From positions 6,984 through 70,983 of the forward strand of contig VXRD01000044.1 in the NCBI GenBank assembly GCA_009838845.1: a stretch of 64,000 nt of DNA. Direction: 5' to 3'. A program made the translations under genes and the position numbers. Source of the DNA: Gemmatimonadota bacterium. GTDB lineage: Bacteria; Latescibacterota; UBA2968. How positions within the stretch are numbered: the first letter of the stretch is position 1; each line of letters opens with the position of its first letter. The notes beneath the pieces were generated by a model. That model was given only the letters and a program-made list of their open reading frames with translations. It did no database searches and was not told the DNA's origin. This document shows positions 34,486 through 42,433 of the stretch, one piece after another.

Positions 34486-35343
34486 TTATCTTTTAAATGC
34501 TATTCCAAACAAAAATGTATTTCCCGCAGAGGTGTTGCATCCCGCTGCGATGCGAATCATTTCCACACTCAGTTCCATCCAGTTTGTTAAACGGTAAATC
34601 ACTCCAGGGGAGAGTTTTAAGACACTCTGATCACCGATCAATTCAACCTCTTCAACCGGGTTGCACGTTCCGAAGGTACGGATACCCGAAAGATACCCTT
34701 TGAACAGGAATCGGTCCACTGTAATCCCAACCTCCAGAGCATAAAACCCTTCATTACTAAAATCTCCTCCACGGATCCGGTAACCCGCCTCTCCAGTCAC
34801 ATAAATCGGAGCGGGGTACAGAGACTGACCCAGTAGTATCCGAACATCTGCATCTACCTTTTTGGAACTCAGGGGAACCAGCGTGCTGGGGTCTTCTTCG
34901 TACCACAGCGGAATTTTGCCTCCCACAGCAATTGATGCGACCACGGGCTTGTTGACCAAAAGCCACCGCAAACGCATTTCCATGTCGCCAAAACCCCATC
35001 GGCGCTCCAGTGTTGTTCCCGTAATAACTTCATTGAGATCCCTCCATGTGCGGGTATCCTTTAGCTGTTTGTAGGGGACGGACGACACAAGTGTGAGCCG
35101 ATCCAGCAAGCCGTATTCCAGGTAGGTCGAATAATTGAGATCTCTCAGTTCCCCCATATTTGCCTTCTGAATCTGCTTGCCGTTGGCATCAATATCTATG
35201 GTCGAGTTCAAATAGCTGGCCCCGACCTTAAAATAATAGCCACCCTTATTCTGGGTCCACGCGCCGGCAAAGGCCGTGGATGTCAGACCTAAATAGGTCG
35301 CGCAAATAACAATAAAAAATAGTCTTCGCATTGGCTTATCCAT
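34486..35343 (-). CDS. Outer-membrane beta-barrel protein, unknown substrate
   Basis: A 285-residue protein with a signal peptide (LFFIVICATYLGLTSTAFA) and alternating hydrophobic/polar strands: GGYYFKVGASYL, YSTYLEYGLLDRLTLVSSVPY, RWGFGDMEMRLRW, VTGEAGYRIRG, LSPGVIYRLTNWMELSVEM. It resembles the MetA/'transporter'-type barrels of unknown role. Two Cys (FGTCNP, AAGCNT) could form a disulfide. It sits 26 bp upstream of msrP on the same strand, so MsrP may protect or share regulation with this envelope protein. Confidence 0.7.
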   Translation of the reverse strand: MDKPMRRLFFIVICATYLGLTSTAFAGAWTQNKGGYYFKVGASYLNSTIDIDANGKQIQKANMGELRDLNYSTYLEYGLLDRLTLVSSVPYKQLKDTRTWRDLNEVITGTTLERRWGFGDMEMRLRWLLVNKPVVASIAVGGKIPLWYEEDPSTLVPLSSKKVDADVRILLGQSLYPAPIYVTGEAGYRIRGGDFSNEGFYALEVGITVDRFLFKGYLSGIRTFGTCNPVEEVELIGDQSVLKLSPGVIYRLTNWMELSVEMIRIAAGCNTSAGNTFLFGIAFKR

Positions 35344-35385
35344 ATTCTATGAGGTTTTATTGATAGTGTCGGTCAGCATTATAAA

Positions 35386-35412
35386 GCCTATAATCAATTT
35401 AAGTTCCCCTTC
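35386..35412 (-). repeat. Copy of the 5' end of the metallophosphoesterase gene
   Basis: On the minus strand this intergenic segment reads GAAGGGGAACTTAAATTGAT then TATAGGCTT. It matches the ribosome site and first codons of the gene starting at 41824 (GAAGGGACTTAAATTGAT, TATAGGTTT), with an 18-bp exact core. No coding continuation is present. Confidence 0.45.
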
Positions 35413-35414
35413 CC

Positions 35415-36908
35415 TCATTCCTCTTCAATGACGGCCGTATGGGTAGTCATCGTCGCACTGGGCGAGAGTCGTGGCCTCAGGCCGCTGGCAGTCGTCAGCC
35501 CCCGGAGCCTTACTTGCTGGCAAGGGGTGTATGGAAAAGGTCGTTCCTCAGACGCGGAGGTCTGTTTGACGCCATCGTGGAAGTTGTCCGGGTCGGTGAA
35601 GAAGTACATGCCCTGGTAATTCTCGGGCGTATTGGAATCATCTACGAATAGTCCGTCGATAACGACTTCTTCGGGCATAGAGCAGGGATATCCGAAATCG
35701 TGCGTGCCGTCGTTGGATACATTGATCATGTGAGGCTGACAGATGTCTCCACAGGCCGGAATCCATCGGCAGTTGCGGATCTTGAGCGCTCCCTCCCAGG
35801 TGCTGCCATAGTCGCGCCGAAAGGAGACCAGGCTGCTGCCGTACAACGTAGAATCCTCAAGTGTTAGCTGGCCTCGGCCGATCGCGTTCAGCCCCATATG
35901 GCCCAGAGCGCAGCGACGGATAACGTAGGTGCCGGAAACGCCCATGTGCGTGTCCATCCTGGAGAGATGGCAATCCTCGAGCAGGATGTCCTTGCAGAAG
36001 TTGGATCCGATCACACCCCAGCGCGTGCGGTCGGTGATGTGGTTCATCCGACATCCAATCATTGTGAATCCCACGACGTTGTTCGCATTGTAGTCGTAGG
36101 TGCCCATGCTGACCGGCTTACCCGCCGCGCCGATGGTTGAGTAGATTTTGTGCCCGGTGGCGAAGCAGTTGCGCAGCGTGATGTGGGCACACTGTTGCAC
36201 GCTGATGAATCCGGAATAGGGACAGCCCACGGCTGTCTCGCCGACGACATAGTGGGTCAGATCCGCGACTTCTGTATTCGAGCGGGAGATCACAATATTC
36301 CGATTCCAGTAGTTGTAACCGTTCGGGTGGTGCTCGCGGTTGGCAAATGTGGTAAAGACGCCGCCGCGCAGGTATAGCGTCTGCTCGTCAATTGGCCGCG
36401 CATCCACCCGGGTGATCAGATCGTATTCCCAATCGATGTCCGCTTCCACCGAGCCGTCTCGACGCAGGATGAAGCAGTCGTGCTGGGGTGCGCCGTCGTT
36501 CTGGTTGAGCCCCCGCCGGATATACAGCCTCTTGTGCGCGTTTTCCACGAGAACGTGACAGTCGCGCTTCGGCCGCGCATCCACCTGTTTCTGGTCTCTC
36601 GTGAGCCGATCAATCTGCAGTTCCTCTGGTTCCAACAGCGAGCGTACTTCAAAGAGATGCGCTTTGTGGTCTTCAACCTGTGTGTCGTCGATCGTGAAAC
36701 GGGAGGTGTTCCAGTCGGTATCGGTCGCGATCTCGGCGGTCAGCGCCTGGCCGCCGAGATGGTACGTCGCGCCAGGCTTTGTCCTGACACTCAGGCCGTG
36801 CGCGTTGGCGTAGGCGTGTGCCTCGCAGATCGCCGGCATGTCATCCGTGACGCCGTCGCCCTTTGCACCGAAAGCCTCGTAGTCTATCAGGCCTTCTTTA
36901 AAATCCAT
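35415..36908 (-). CDS. Right-handed beta-helix (pectate-lyase/polygalacturonase-like) protein
   Basis: A 497-residue protein. The N-terminus DYEAFGAKGDGVTDDMPAI is the classic entry of pectate_lyase_3/polygalacturonase folds. From about residue 200 the chain shows parallel beta-helix turns (HITLRNCFATGHKI, VVGFTMIGCRMNHI, DILLEDCHLSRMDT, TYVIRRCALGHMG, QLTLEDSTLYGSS). No clear signal peptide is seen. Polysaccharide lyase or epimerase activity is plausible, but catalytic residues cannot be fixed. Coding density and spacing are normal; it is followed by 70 bp of non-coding DNA. Confidence 0.75.
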   Translation of the reverse strand: MDFKEGLIDYEAFGAKGDGVTDDMPAICEAHAYANAHGLSVRTKPGATYHLGGQALTAEIATDTDWNTSRFTIDDTQVEDHKAHLFEVRSLLEPEELQIDRLTRDQKQVDARPKRDCHVLVENAHKRLYIRRGLNQNDGAPQHDCFILRRDGSVEADIDWEYDLITRVDARPIDEQTLYLRGGVFTTFANREHHPNGYNYWNRNIVISRSNTEVADLTHYVVGETAVGCPYSGFISVQQCAHITLRNCFATGHKIYSTIGAAGKPVSMGTYDYNANNVVGFTMIGCRMNHITDRTRWGVIGSNFCKDILLEDCHLSRMDTHMGVSGTYVIRRCALGHMGLNAIGRGQLTLEDSTLYGSSLVSFRRDYGSTWEGALKIRNCRWIPACGDICQPHMINVSNDGTHDFGYPCSMPEEVVIDGLFVDDSNTPENYQGMYFFTDPDNFHDGVKQTSASEERPFPYTPCQQVRLRGLTTASGLRPRLSPSATMTTHTAVIEEE

Positions 36909-36920
36909 GGATGTCTCCTT

Positions 36921-37361
36921 TTATTTATGTGACGCGATCTGCTCAATCATTTTGGGGCCAAAGCCTTTCACAATAGATAGCTTACCGTTTTCTGCAGCCG
37001 ACTTCAATTCCGCCAAATCAACGACGCCAAGTTCGTCGAATACGCGTCTCGCCAATTTCGTGCCCAACCCGCGAATTTCCGTAAGTTCGAGAATAGTTAT
37101 GGGAACGTGATCTGGCTGTAGCGCAGTGACTGGACGACCTTCTACGATCTCCCGGATTGTCTGAACCACCTCGGTATCAGGCTCACCGAGCAATGCCTTA
37201 ATGCTTGAATAATCCAGCTTGGGAAGCGCGTCAATTCGTTGGCCGCGCAGTGACTGGACCTCCATGGCAGTGCCCAGATATTGCCCCGGGTCTCGTTCAC
37301 AGATTTCGCGGTAGTAAGCAACCTGCTTGAGGATTTTTGCGATCGTGTAGTTTGATGGCAT
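36921..37361 (-). CDS. Helix-hairpin-helix (PolX-N-terminal-like) protein
   Basis: A 146-residue protein resembling the N-terminal 8-kDa and HhH domains of family X DNA polymerase: an initial helix (IAKILKQVAYYREICERD), ITILELTEIRGLGTKLARRV (first HhH with GLG) and LSIVKGFGPKMIEQI (second HhH with GFG). The polymerase palm is absent, so this is a stand-alone DNA-binding module or a truncated PolX. A GGAG site precedes the ATG. Confidence 0.7.
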   Translation of the reverse strand: MPSNYTIAKILKQVAYYREICERDPGQYLGTAMEVQSLRGQRIDALPKLDYSSIKALLGEPDTEVVQTIREIVEGRPVTALQPDHVPITILELTEIRGLGTKLARRVFDELGVVDLAELKSAAENGKLSIVKGFGPKMIEQIASHK

Positions 37362-37374
37362 ACTCTAATGCTCC

Positions 37375-38343
37375 TTATCGTAGCCAGGTCCACGCGGCTC
37401 GAGTTGCTGGATAGACTATCTCTTCTCCCCAACTCACTTTTTTCACTTCTGGATCTTCAATCGTGCGACGAACACTCCGGGCATATCGAGACAGTTCATT
37501 GTCCGGATAGGCCGTGCCCGCTCGGCCCGTTGGAGAAAAGCCAAGCTGCTGTAACTGCTCCATATAAATCATCTCTATGCGGTCAACCAGGTCTCGTTTG
37601 CCATTCACCTTCTCGAATCCCTCCTCAAGTAGGGGAGAAACTTTGTCGGCAATAGTGCCCAACTTCCTGAATTCTGTCCACAACCATTTGTGGTAGGGCG
37701 CATAGCACTGACTCATCAGAAAACCAACTTTCATTGCGTACTCGGCGAATCTGGTCCAATAGCACCCTGCACTCACATGATCTCCTCGGGCCTCCGCCCT
37801 AAAGAGTTGCTTTCGTCCCCACTCATAGCACCAGGAAAGGCAAGCTCCCAGTCGTTGCTTCCATACATCATCCGGGTATTTGGAGAATGCTCGAAAGCGA
37901 GCACTGACAATGCCCGGCCCATCGTGATAAAGTCTATTCGGGGTCAATTCAAACAGATACGGCTCTGGTATTCGCAACCAGTCCACGGGTGACTGAGGCG
38001 GCTCTGAGAATCCGACCATAGATTTTATATAGCTACTGATTTCCATTACAATACAGGTCCTGGCCCTCGGCTTTTGCCAGTGAAATCCGTCATACTCATG
38101 GGGAAGGGTATCCAGTATTTTTTGGAGACGCTCACCGTAATCATCGAAATCGTCTTTGGCAAGCCACACCATGAATTCCGGTCCCCAGCCATGATCACGA
38201 GACACATCATCGTCGTTTTTGTGCGCTTGAGAGCCTAAACCAACACCTACTGCCAGTCCCGGGACACATTCAGGCAATTGTTGCTCAATAGCTGGTAGCC
38301 CAATTTTCAGAAAGAACTGCTCTGATAGTTCAAATCCTTTCAT
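37375..38343 (-). CDS. DUF4037 (nucleotidyltransferase-like) protein
   Basis: A 322-residue protein with the DUF4037 signature LAVGVGLGSQAHKNDDDVSR then DHGWGPEF near residues 30-58, a variant of the polymerase-beta nucleotidyltransferase GS...D..D motif. The helical C-terminal part (RLGACLSWCYEWGRKQLFRA, GCYWTRFAEYAMKVGFLMSQ) fits the family. Target unknown. Followed closely by the HhH gene. Confidence 0.78.
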   Translation of the reverse strand: MKGFELSEQFFLKIGLPAIEQQLPECVPGLAVGVGLGSQAHKNDDDVSRDHGWGPEFMVWLAKDDFDDYGERLQKILDTLPHEYDGFHWQKPRARTCIVMEISSYIKSMVGFSEPPQSPVDWLRIPEPYLFELTPNRLYHDGPGIVSARFRAFSKYPDDVWKQRLGACLSWCYEWGRKQLFRAEARGDHVSAGCYWTRFAEYAMKVGFLMSQCYAPYHKWLWTEFRKLGTIADKVSPLLEEGFEKVNGKRDLVDRIEMIYMEQLQQLGFSPTGRAGTAYPDNELSRYARSVRRTIEDPEVKKVSWGEEIVYPATRAAWTWLR

Positions 38344-38367
38344 ATTGTTCTTTCCCTTTTTTGAATG

Positions 38368-38874
38368 CTATCTTGGGCCTTTGTATTTGCGACCGCGATC
38401 GGCTACACGGCGTTCTCTGACCAGAGCCATGATTGGGACACCATAACCACAACTCGTTTGCGTTTTTTCGATATTCACTTCGATCACTTGCCGAGGCTTG
38501 TTCAATTCTTGAGCGGGCGTTTCGAGCACCTGGCGTACGAGAGGTGAATCGTCAAGTTCGACGATCCGCGCATGTCCATAGAGTCGGACAATGCCCGCGT
38601 CACCATCCTCGAAGGAACACACCATGATCGTGATGGGTCCTCCAGAGATCGCATGACGCGCTGTCTCGTTCCCACTACCGGGATAGTCGAGGTAAGCAAC
38701 GCGATTTGGCGTGAGAATATGCAAGGGCGTTCCTCCCTTTGGGGACAAATTTACAGCACCTGTCCCATCGGGTCCATTTTCCAAATTTGGATCGGCTGTC
38801 GCCACAAAGAATAGGGAAGCGTTCCTGATAAGCGCGGCCTGCTCAGCCGTTATAGAAGTGTAGTACGTTGCCAT
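38368..38874 (-). CDS. Pyridoxamine 5'-phosphate oxidase-like flavin protein
   Basis: A 168-residue split-barrel protein of the PNPOx family: SLFFVATADPN, AVNLSPKGGTPLHIL, RVAYLDYPGSGNETARHA and ITIMVCSFEDGDAGIVRLYG. Such proteins bind FMN or F420 and reduce varied substrates, or detoxify. C-terminal residues (SCGYGVPIM) are typical of one subgroup. True PNPO activity is not implied. Confidence 0.85.
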   Translation of the reverse strand: MATYYTSITAEQAALIRNASLFFVATADPNLENGPDGTGAVNLSPKGGTPLHILTPNRVAYLDYPGSGNETARHAISGGPITIMVCSFEDGDAGIVRLYGHARIVELDDSPLVRQVLETPAQELNKPRQVIEVNIEKTQTSCGYGVPIMALVRERRVADRGRKYKGPR

Positions 38875-38891
38875 TTCGCTTATGTCTCCTT

Positions 38892-39320
38892 TTAGCGACG
38901 GTATTCGGCTAACTCGGTTTTGACCTTGTGGAAAAGATCGGGCTGAATCTCTGGGTAGGTCAGTTTTCCCGGAAGATTATCATCGAGAGAGATTTCCGAT
39001 ATTTCAGAATTGGGCATTTTCTTCAGTTTTTCTACGTGAGCGTGAAATAGGAGGCCATAAGAGGTCCGTTCCTCGTGTTCTACCGAATATGCACAGAGTC
39101 TCTTCAGTTCAAAAACTTCTGCGCCAGTCTCCTCCTGTAGTTCTCTTGCCGCAGCCTCCATCGGCTTCTCCCCAGACTCTATGTGTCCGCCGGGAATTTC
39201 CCATGTATCTCTGTCTTTGTGTTTGCAGAAGATCCATTTGCCTTTGGTCTCAGCAACAATAACTACGTATGTAAGATCGCGATCTGTGATAGTTCCCGCT
39301 TCGGGAAATGAAACGACCAC
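38892..39320 (-). CDS. NUDIX hydrolase
   Basis: A 142-residue NUDIX protein with the box GGHIESGEKPMEAAARELQE followed by ETGAEV (about residues 44-69). The start is GTG, placed directly after the stop of the preceding gene (TGAGTG), with GGAGGAAC as ribosome site, so it is translationally coupled to the antitoxin-like gene upstream. Confidence 0.85.
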   Translation of the reverse strand: MVVSFPEAGTITDRDLTYVVIVAETKGKWIFCKHKDRDTWEIPGGHIESGEKPMEAAARELQEETGAEVFELKRLCAYSVEHEERTSYGLLFHAHVEKLKKMPNSEISEISLDDNLPGKLTYPEIQPDLFHKVKTELAEYRR

Positions 39321-39551
39321 TCAGTTCCTCCAAGGCTTAACATTGAGAGGTAGTGTCCGTCCTGCCCTGTGTGCTACAATGGCCTCATCGGCCAACCGCT
39401 CCAGTAAATCCTCGGACTCAGGGCGACTAAATAACTCAGCCCATCGCTGATCCGACTCAAGTTCGGCCAGCAGAAAACGCGCAAATTGATCCTGTTTCTC
39501 TTGTGGGAGTTTGATGGTTCTCTCAAAAGCCTTTTGAAGAAGTGGGGTCAT
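39321..39551 (-). CDS. Small antitoxin-like protein without toxin
   Basis: A 76-residue helical protein: LLQKAFERTIKLPQEKQDQF, LLAELESDQRWAELFSRPES, LERLADEAIVAHRAGRT. The pattern (xxAFexxxkLPexeQd...LAdEAlxehRaGxT) recurs in many genomes as the antitoxin half of small toxin-antitoxin operons. No toxin follows; a NUDIX gene begins immediately at its stop. Its start overlaps the end of the upstream methyltransferase by 29 bp. Confidence 0.6.
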   Translation of the reverse strand: MTPLLQKAFERTIKLPQEKQDQFARFLLAELESDQRWAELFSRPESEDLLERLADEAIVAHRAGRTLPLNVKPWRN

Positions 39552-40200
39552 TTGTTTTTTTCCTTCCTATGAAAACTACCACTTTATATTCAATCTCGAT
39601 ATCTACTTCGCTACCTGGTTTGCGCCCGTTGAGCGTCCAATAAAATGACAGAAGCTCCTGGGCTTCCTCTATGGAGTCAAACTTAAAATTGGTCTCCAAA
39701 ATATGACTCTCAAAACCTCTTTTATGCCACCAGGATGAATCACTGGAAATATCGCGCTCAAAAAGACCGCAGAATTCGTCATCTCCTGCATTATCTACAA
39801 TGCAGATCGGACCTTGAGGCTTGATTACTCTGATCAATTCCTCTAATCCCTCTTTTCCATATCCTATAGCAGGGAAAAAATACGCCCATGTAGCATAGGC
39901 TCCCTCAAAAGAGTTCGATCGGAAAGGAAGCTCCTGTGCAATACCTCTGACCCAGGGAAGGGATTGATTTCGATCAATCATATTATTGGACGGCTCATAG
40001 GGTATAACCCTTCTATTATTTCTGGTTAGCGAAGCTGCCGTATATCCATTTCCCGCTCCAATGTCAATCGCCAGGCCAGAAGGCAAGATTTTATCGAGGT
40101 AATCAATGACGACGCCATCTTTATCCATACATCGCCGTTCAATCTCAAATAGATGGCGATTTTCCGATCCATAGAATGGTATAATTTTGCTTTTATTCAT
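39523..40200 (-). CDS. Class I SAM-dependent methyltransferase
   Basis: A 225-residue methyltransferase. Motif I is LAIDIGAGNGYTAASL, then VIPYEPSNNMIDR, a gating region FEGAYATWAYFFPAIGYGKE, and LIRVIKPQGPICIVDNAGDDEF (post-motif strand). The first residues (MNKSKIIPFYGS) recur as a remnant upstream of the metallophosphoesterase gene at about 41.86 kb, showing that this gene or its 5' end was duplicated. Substrate unknown. Confidence 0.82.
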   Translation of the reverse strand: MNKSKIIPFYGSENRHLFEIERRCMDKDGVVIDYLDKILPSGLAIDIGAGNGYTAASLTRNNRRVIPYEPSNNMIDRNQSLPWVRGIAQELPFRSNSFEGAYATWAYFFPAIGYGKEGLEELIRVIKPQGPICIVDNAGDDEFCGLFERDISSDSSWWHKRGFESHILETNFKFDSIEEAQELLSFYWTLNGRKPGSEVDIEIEYKVVVFIGRKKTNDPTSSKGF

Positions 40201-40221
40201 TTAAAGTTTCAATTGACATGC

Positions 40222-40956
40222 TCACACGTCATGGATGATCCACACATTGGGTTCTTCGTGATAGCCAAAGTTGTTTTCTCGGTCAATTGAGACGAGTGCC
40301 AATGCCCCTGGAACGACGTATTCTCCCGATGTTGGGAAGGACATGTCCGCCCATTTCTCCCAATCATTGACTGTACCTCGGACAGACATTGATTTCGGTG
40401 CCGCCCGTGCAATCCGACCTCCAATTTTCCAATGTACTCGGATCCATGGATCAAAGGGCTGCCCATCCTCTCGTTGCCACGCTATATAGTCCTCAATTGC
40501 CGTGAGCGGATATCTATCCTTAAACGTTGGTCTCACCGGCGCGATAAGGAATGAGAATCCATGGCAGTCGGCAATGTGCTTCAGGGCCAGCAAAATTTCT
40601 CGGCTGTACCCTTGTCCCTGGCAATCCGGTCTGATATCGACTCCCAACGCGCAGAGGGTTGTAGGATTCTGTGTTCCTTCTCTCAAGCCCAATTCCAGTG
40701 CTGATGTCCAGCCTTCAGGTAAATCTTCATCATGGCCGGTCCACGGGATGGGGATTGCGATACTATAGGCAGCCAGTCGATCCTCAGGTTCGCAATAATA
40801 TAGTTGAAACTGGGGAAACTTTGTGAGCAACTGAGCTGTTATCTCCTTGGGCCCCTCGGCATGAAAGATGAACTCGGGCCAGTTCGTACGGGAATCCCAT
40901 GTCTGCTCTCGCAGATCGGGGTGCTCGGTATGCGAATACACTGTCAACTTTTTCAC
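40222..40956 (-). CDS. GNAT-like acetyltransferase, long form
   Basis: About 244 residues from a GTG at 40956. An ATG at 41040 is in frame but would overlap the metallophosphoesterase gene by 65 bp. The acetyl-CoA-binding region is LGVDIRPDCQGQGYSREILL (Q-G-x-G type loop), followed by a strand-helix pair with FLIAPVRPTFKDRYPL. The C-terminus (WKIGGRIARAAPKSMSVRG, EEPNVWIIHDV) is an extended tail seen in some uncharacterised GNATs. Acceptor unknown. Confidence 0.68.
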   Translation of the reverse strand: MKKLTVYSHTEHPDLREQTWDSRTNWPEFIFHAEGPKEITAQLLTKFPQFQLYYCEPEDRLAAYSIAIPIPWTGHDEDLPEGWTSALELGLREGTQNPTTLCALGVDIRPDCQGQGYSREILLALKHIADCHGFSFLIAPVRPTFKDRYPLTAIEDYIAWQREDGQPFDPWIRVHWKIGGRIARAAPKSMSVRGTVNDWEKWADMSFPTSGEYVVPGALALVSIDRENNFGYHEEPNVWIIHDV

Positions 40957-40975
40957 AGTATTTTTGTAATTCCTT

Positions 40976-41824
40976 CTAATTGATTCTACGCCGAGAGGGT
41001 CTATTGATAGCGTCAGCCAGCAATTGAAATCCCCCATCACGTTTATAGGTGCTTAGCCAATTCCCGCTTACAAATTCAAAATCGCCGGTCTCTGTATCGA
41101 GCGCACCAATACAACCTTCGTTAATAACCTGTAATTTTGGATCTCTGGGATTGCTCACCACGCTGGCGACCTGAATGCACTCCGTTTCATACACTTTTCT
41201 CGGGGCGACTGGATGGTGAAAGTGTCCAAATACATGGTAGCGAGGTTTCGATATTCTCAGATATTCGAGCAAATCCTGAGGCCCTTCGGCGATGTTATCA
41301 GCATCGGCACCAACTCCAAGTCCTCCTTCGTGTGAAACGAGAATATCTATACTCCTTGTGTGGCTGCGTCTAAGAGCCTCCGGGTCTCCTCCTTCACAAA
41401 AGCCAATTACTTCTTTTCCAACCTCAAGTGTGAAGCCGTCCGGTACGCACTTGAAGAGACCATGCGGGTCAAGTGGAATAGGTACAGAAGATTTTGTCTC
41501 TACAGAATTTCGAATAGCAGAAAATTCGTCGTGATTGCCTGCTACAACAAGGATCGAAGATGTCAATTGCGCCCGTGTATCACGTGCTAATTGAGCATCT
41601 GTCCCTTCTGCCAGGATGAGGCTGCACAAATCGTACACAGCCGGATCCCACTGTGAAAACCTGTCGTAGGGAATCTCACCACTCTGCGGTAGTGGCATAA
41701 CCCCCAGATCGCCAACCTGAACGACAAGGTCAAACCTCTTTTTTCGCATTGATTGCCAGATCAGAAGAATGGCAAGGGCATGGCATGCGCGGCCATGTAT
41801 ATCACCTATGAAACCTATAATCAA
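40976..41824 (-). CDS. Calcineurin-like metallophosphoesterase
   Basis: A 282-residue phosphoesterase with the family ligands in order: D-x-H in FIGDIHGR (residues 5-12), GD in VVQVGDLGVM, GNHDE in LVVAGNHDEF, SHEGG in ILVSHEGGLG, and GHFH in YHVFGHFHHP. Two-metal catalysis on a phosphoester is expected, substrate unknown. The start codon is TTG, with GAAGGG 8 bp upstream. Remnants of other genes lie just upstream, so the start may have been remodelled. Confidence 0.85.
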   Translation of the reverse strand: MIIGFIGDIHGRACHALAILLIWQSMRKKRFDLVVQVGDLGVMPLPQSGEIPYDRFSQWDPAVYDLCSLILAEGTDAQLARDTRAQLTSSILVVAGNHDEFSAIRNSVETKSSVPIPLDPHGLFKCVPDGFTLEVGKEVIGFCEGGDPEALRRSHTRSIDILVSHEGGLGVGADADNIAEGPQDLLEYLRISKPRYHVFGHFHHPVAPRKVYETECIQVASVVSNPRDPKLQVINEGCIGALDTETGDFEFVSGNWLSTYKRDGGFQLLADAINRPSRRRIN

Positions 41825-41827
41825 TTT

Positions 41828-41884
41828 AAGTCCCTTCTACCAAATAGTCCCTTCCGTAGAATGGTATAATTTTGTTTTTATTTA
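41828..41884 (-). pseudogene. 5' remnant of a methyltransferase paralogue
   Basis: The minus strand encodes NKNKIIPFYGRDYLVEGT followed by a stop, matching the N-terminus of the methyltransferase at 39523-40200 (NKSKIIPFYG). The original ATG has become ATA. Nucleotide identity covers about 28 bp (TAGAATGGTATAATTTTG and flank). It fills the gap between HIT and metallophosphoesterase genes. Confidence 0.6.
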
Positions 41885-42355
41885 TCAACGTTCAGTAGAT
41901 AGTAGATCATCCCTAATGTTTGCGCAAATCTCATTCATTTGATCTTCACTTACTCTTTCTTCTGGAGGGACTCCCAAATAGCCAAATACTTGAACGCTGA
42001 GCCGGCTGGCTGGTAGGTTAGCCATTCGTGGCACAATATGGAAATGAACATGCGGGTGATCCTCGTGTTCGGCAAATTGAATCACGTATGTTTTCACGCA
42101 TCCGATTACACTCTTAAGGGACGAGGAAACACGGCGAATCAGTGGGCCTAATTCAGCGGCTTCTTGCTCAGTAAGCTCATCAAGAGATTCGATGTGCCGT
42201 TTCAGAACCAACACCAACCATCCAGGCAAGGCAGTGTTATATGCATGCGCCACGTCCCAGTATTCGGTCTGGTAAATGCAGTCCCAAAGTGGTGCCTTAC
42301 CCAGTCTTCTTTGCGCTGTTAATTCGCACGTTTTGCACACGCCACTACCGTTCAT
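41885..42355 (-). CDS. HIT family hydrolase
   Basis: A 156-residue histidine-triad protein with the catalytic motif HPHVHFHIVPR near residue 105 (H-x-H-x-H) and upstream AYNTALPGWLVLVLKRHIES, the usual first half of the fold. The N-terminal CKTCEL suggests a small metal-binding knuckle. HIT proteins hydrolyse nucleoside monophosphate esters or dinucleotides. A short non-coding gap separates it from the TlpA-like gene. Confidence 0.88.
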   Translation of the reverse strand: MNGSGVCKTCELTAQRRLGKAPLWDCIYQTEYWDVAHAYNTALPGWLVLVLKRHIESLDELTEQEAAELGPLIRRVSSSLKSVIGCVKTYVIQFAEHEDHPHVHFHIVPRMANLPASRLSVQVFGYLGVPPEERVSEDQMNEICANIRDDLLSTER

Positions 42356-42433
42356 ATCCGGGCTCTTATTGCATCTTGTTCGCTGTGTCCGACTAAATGA
42401 TCAGACCTATATATCACCACCAAATACTGCAAG

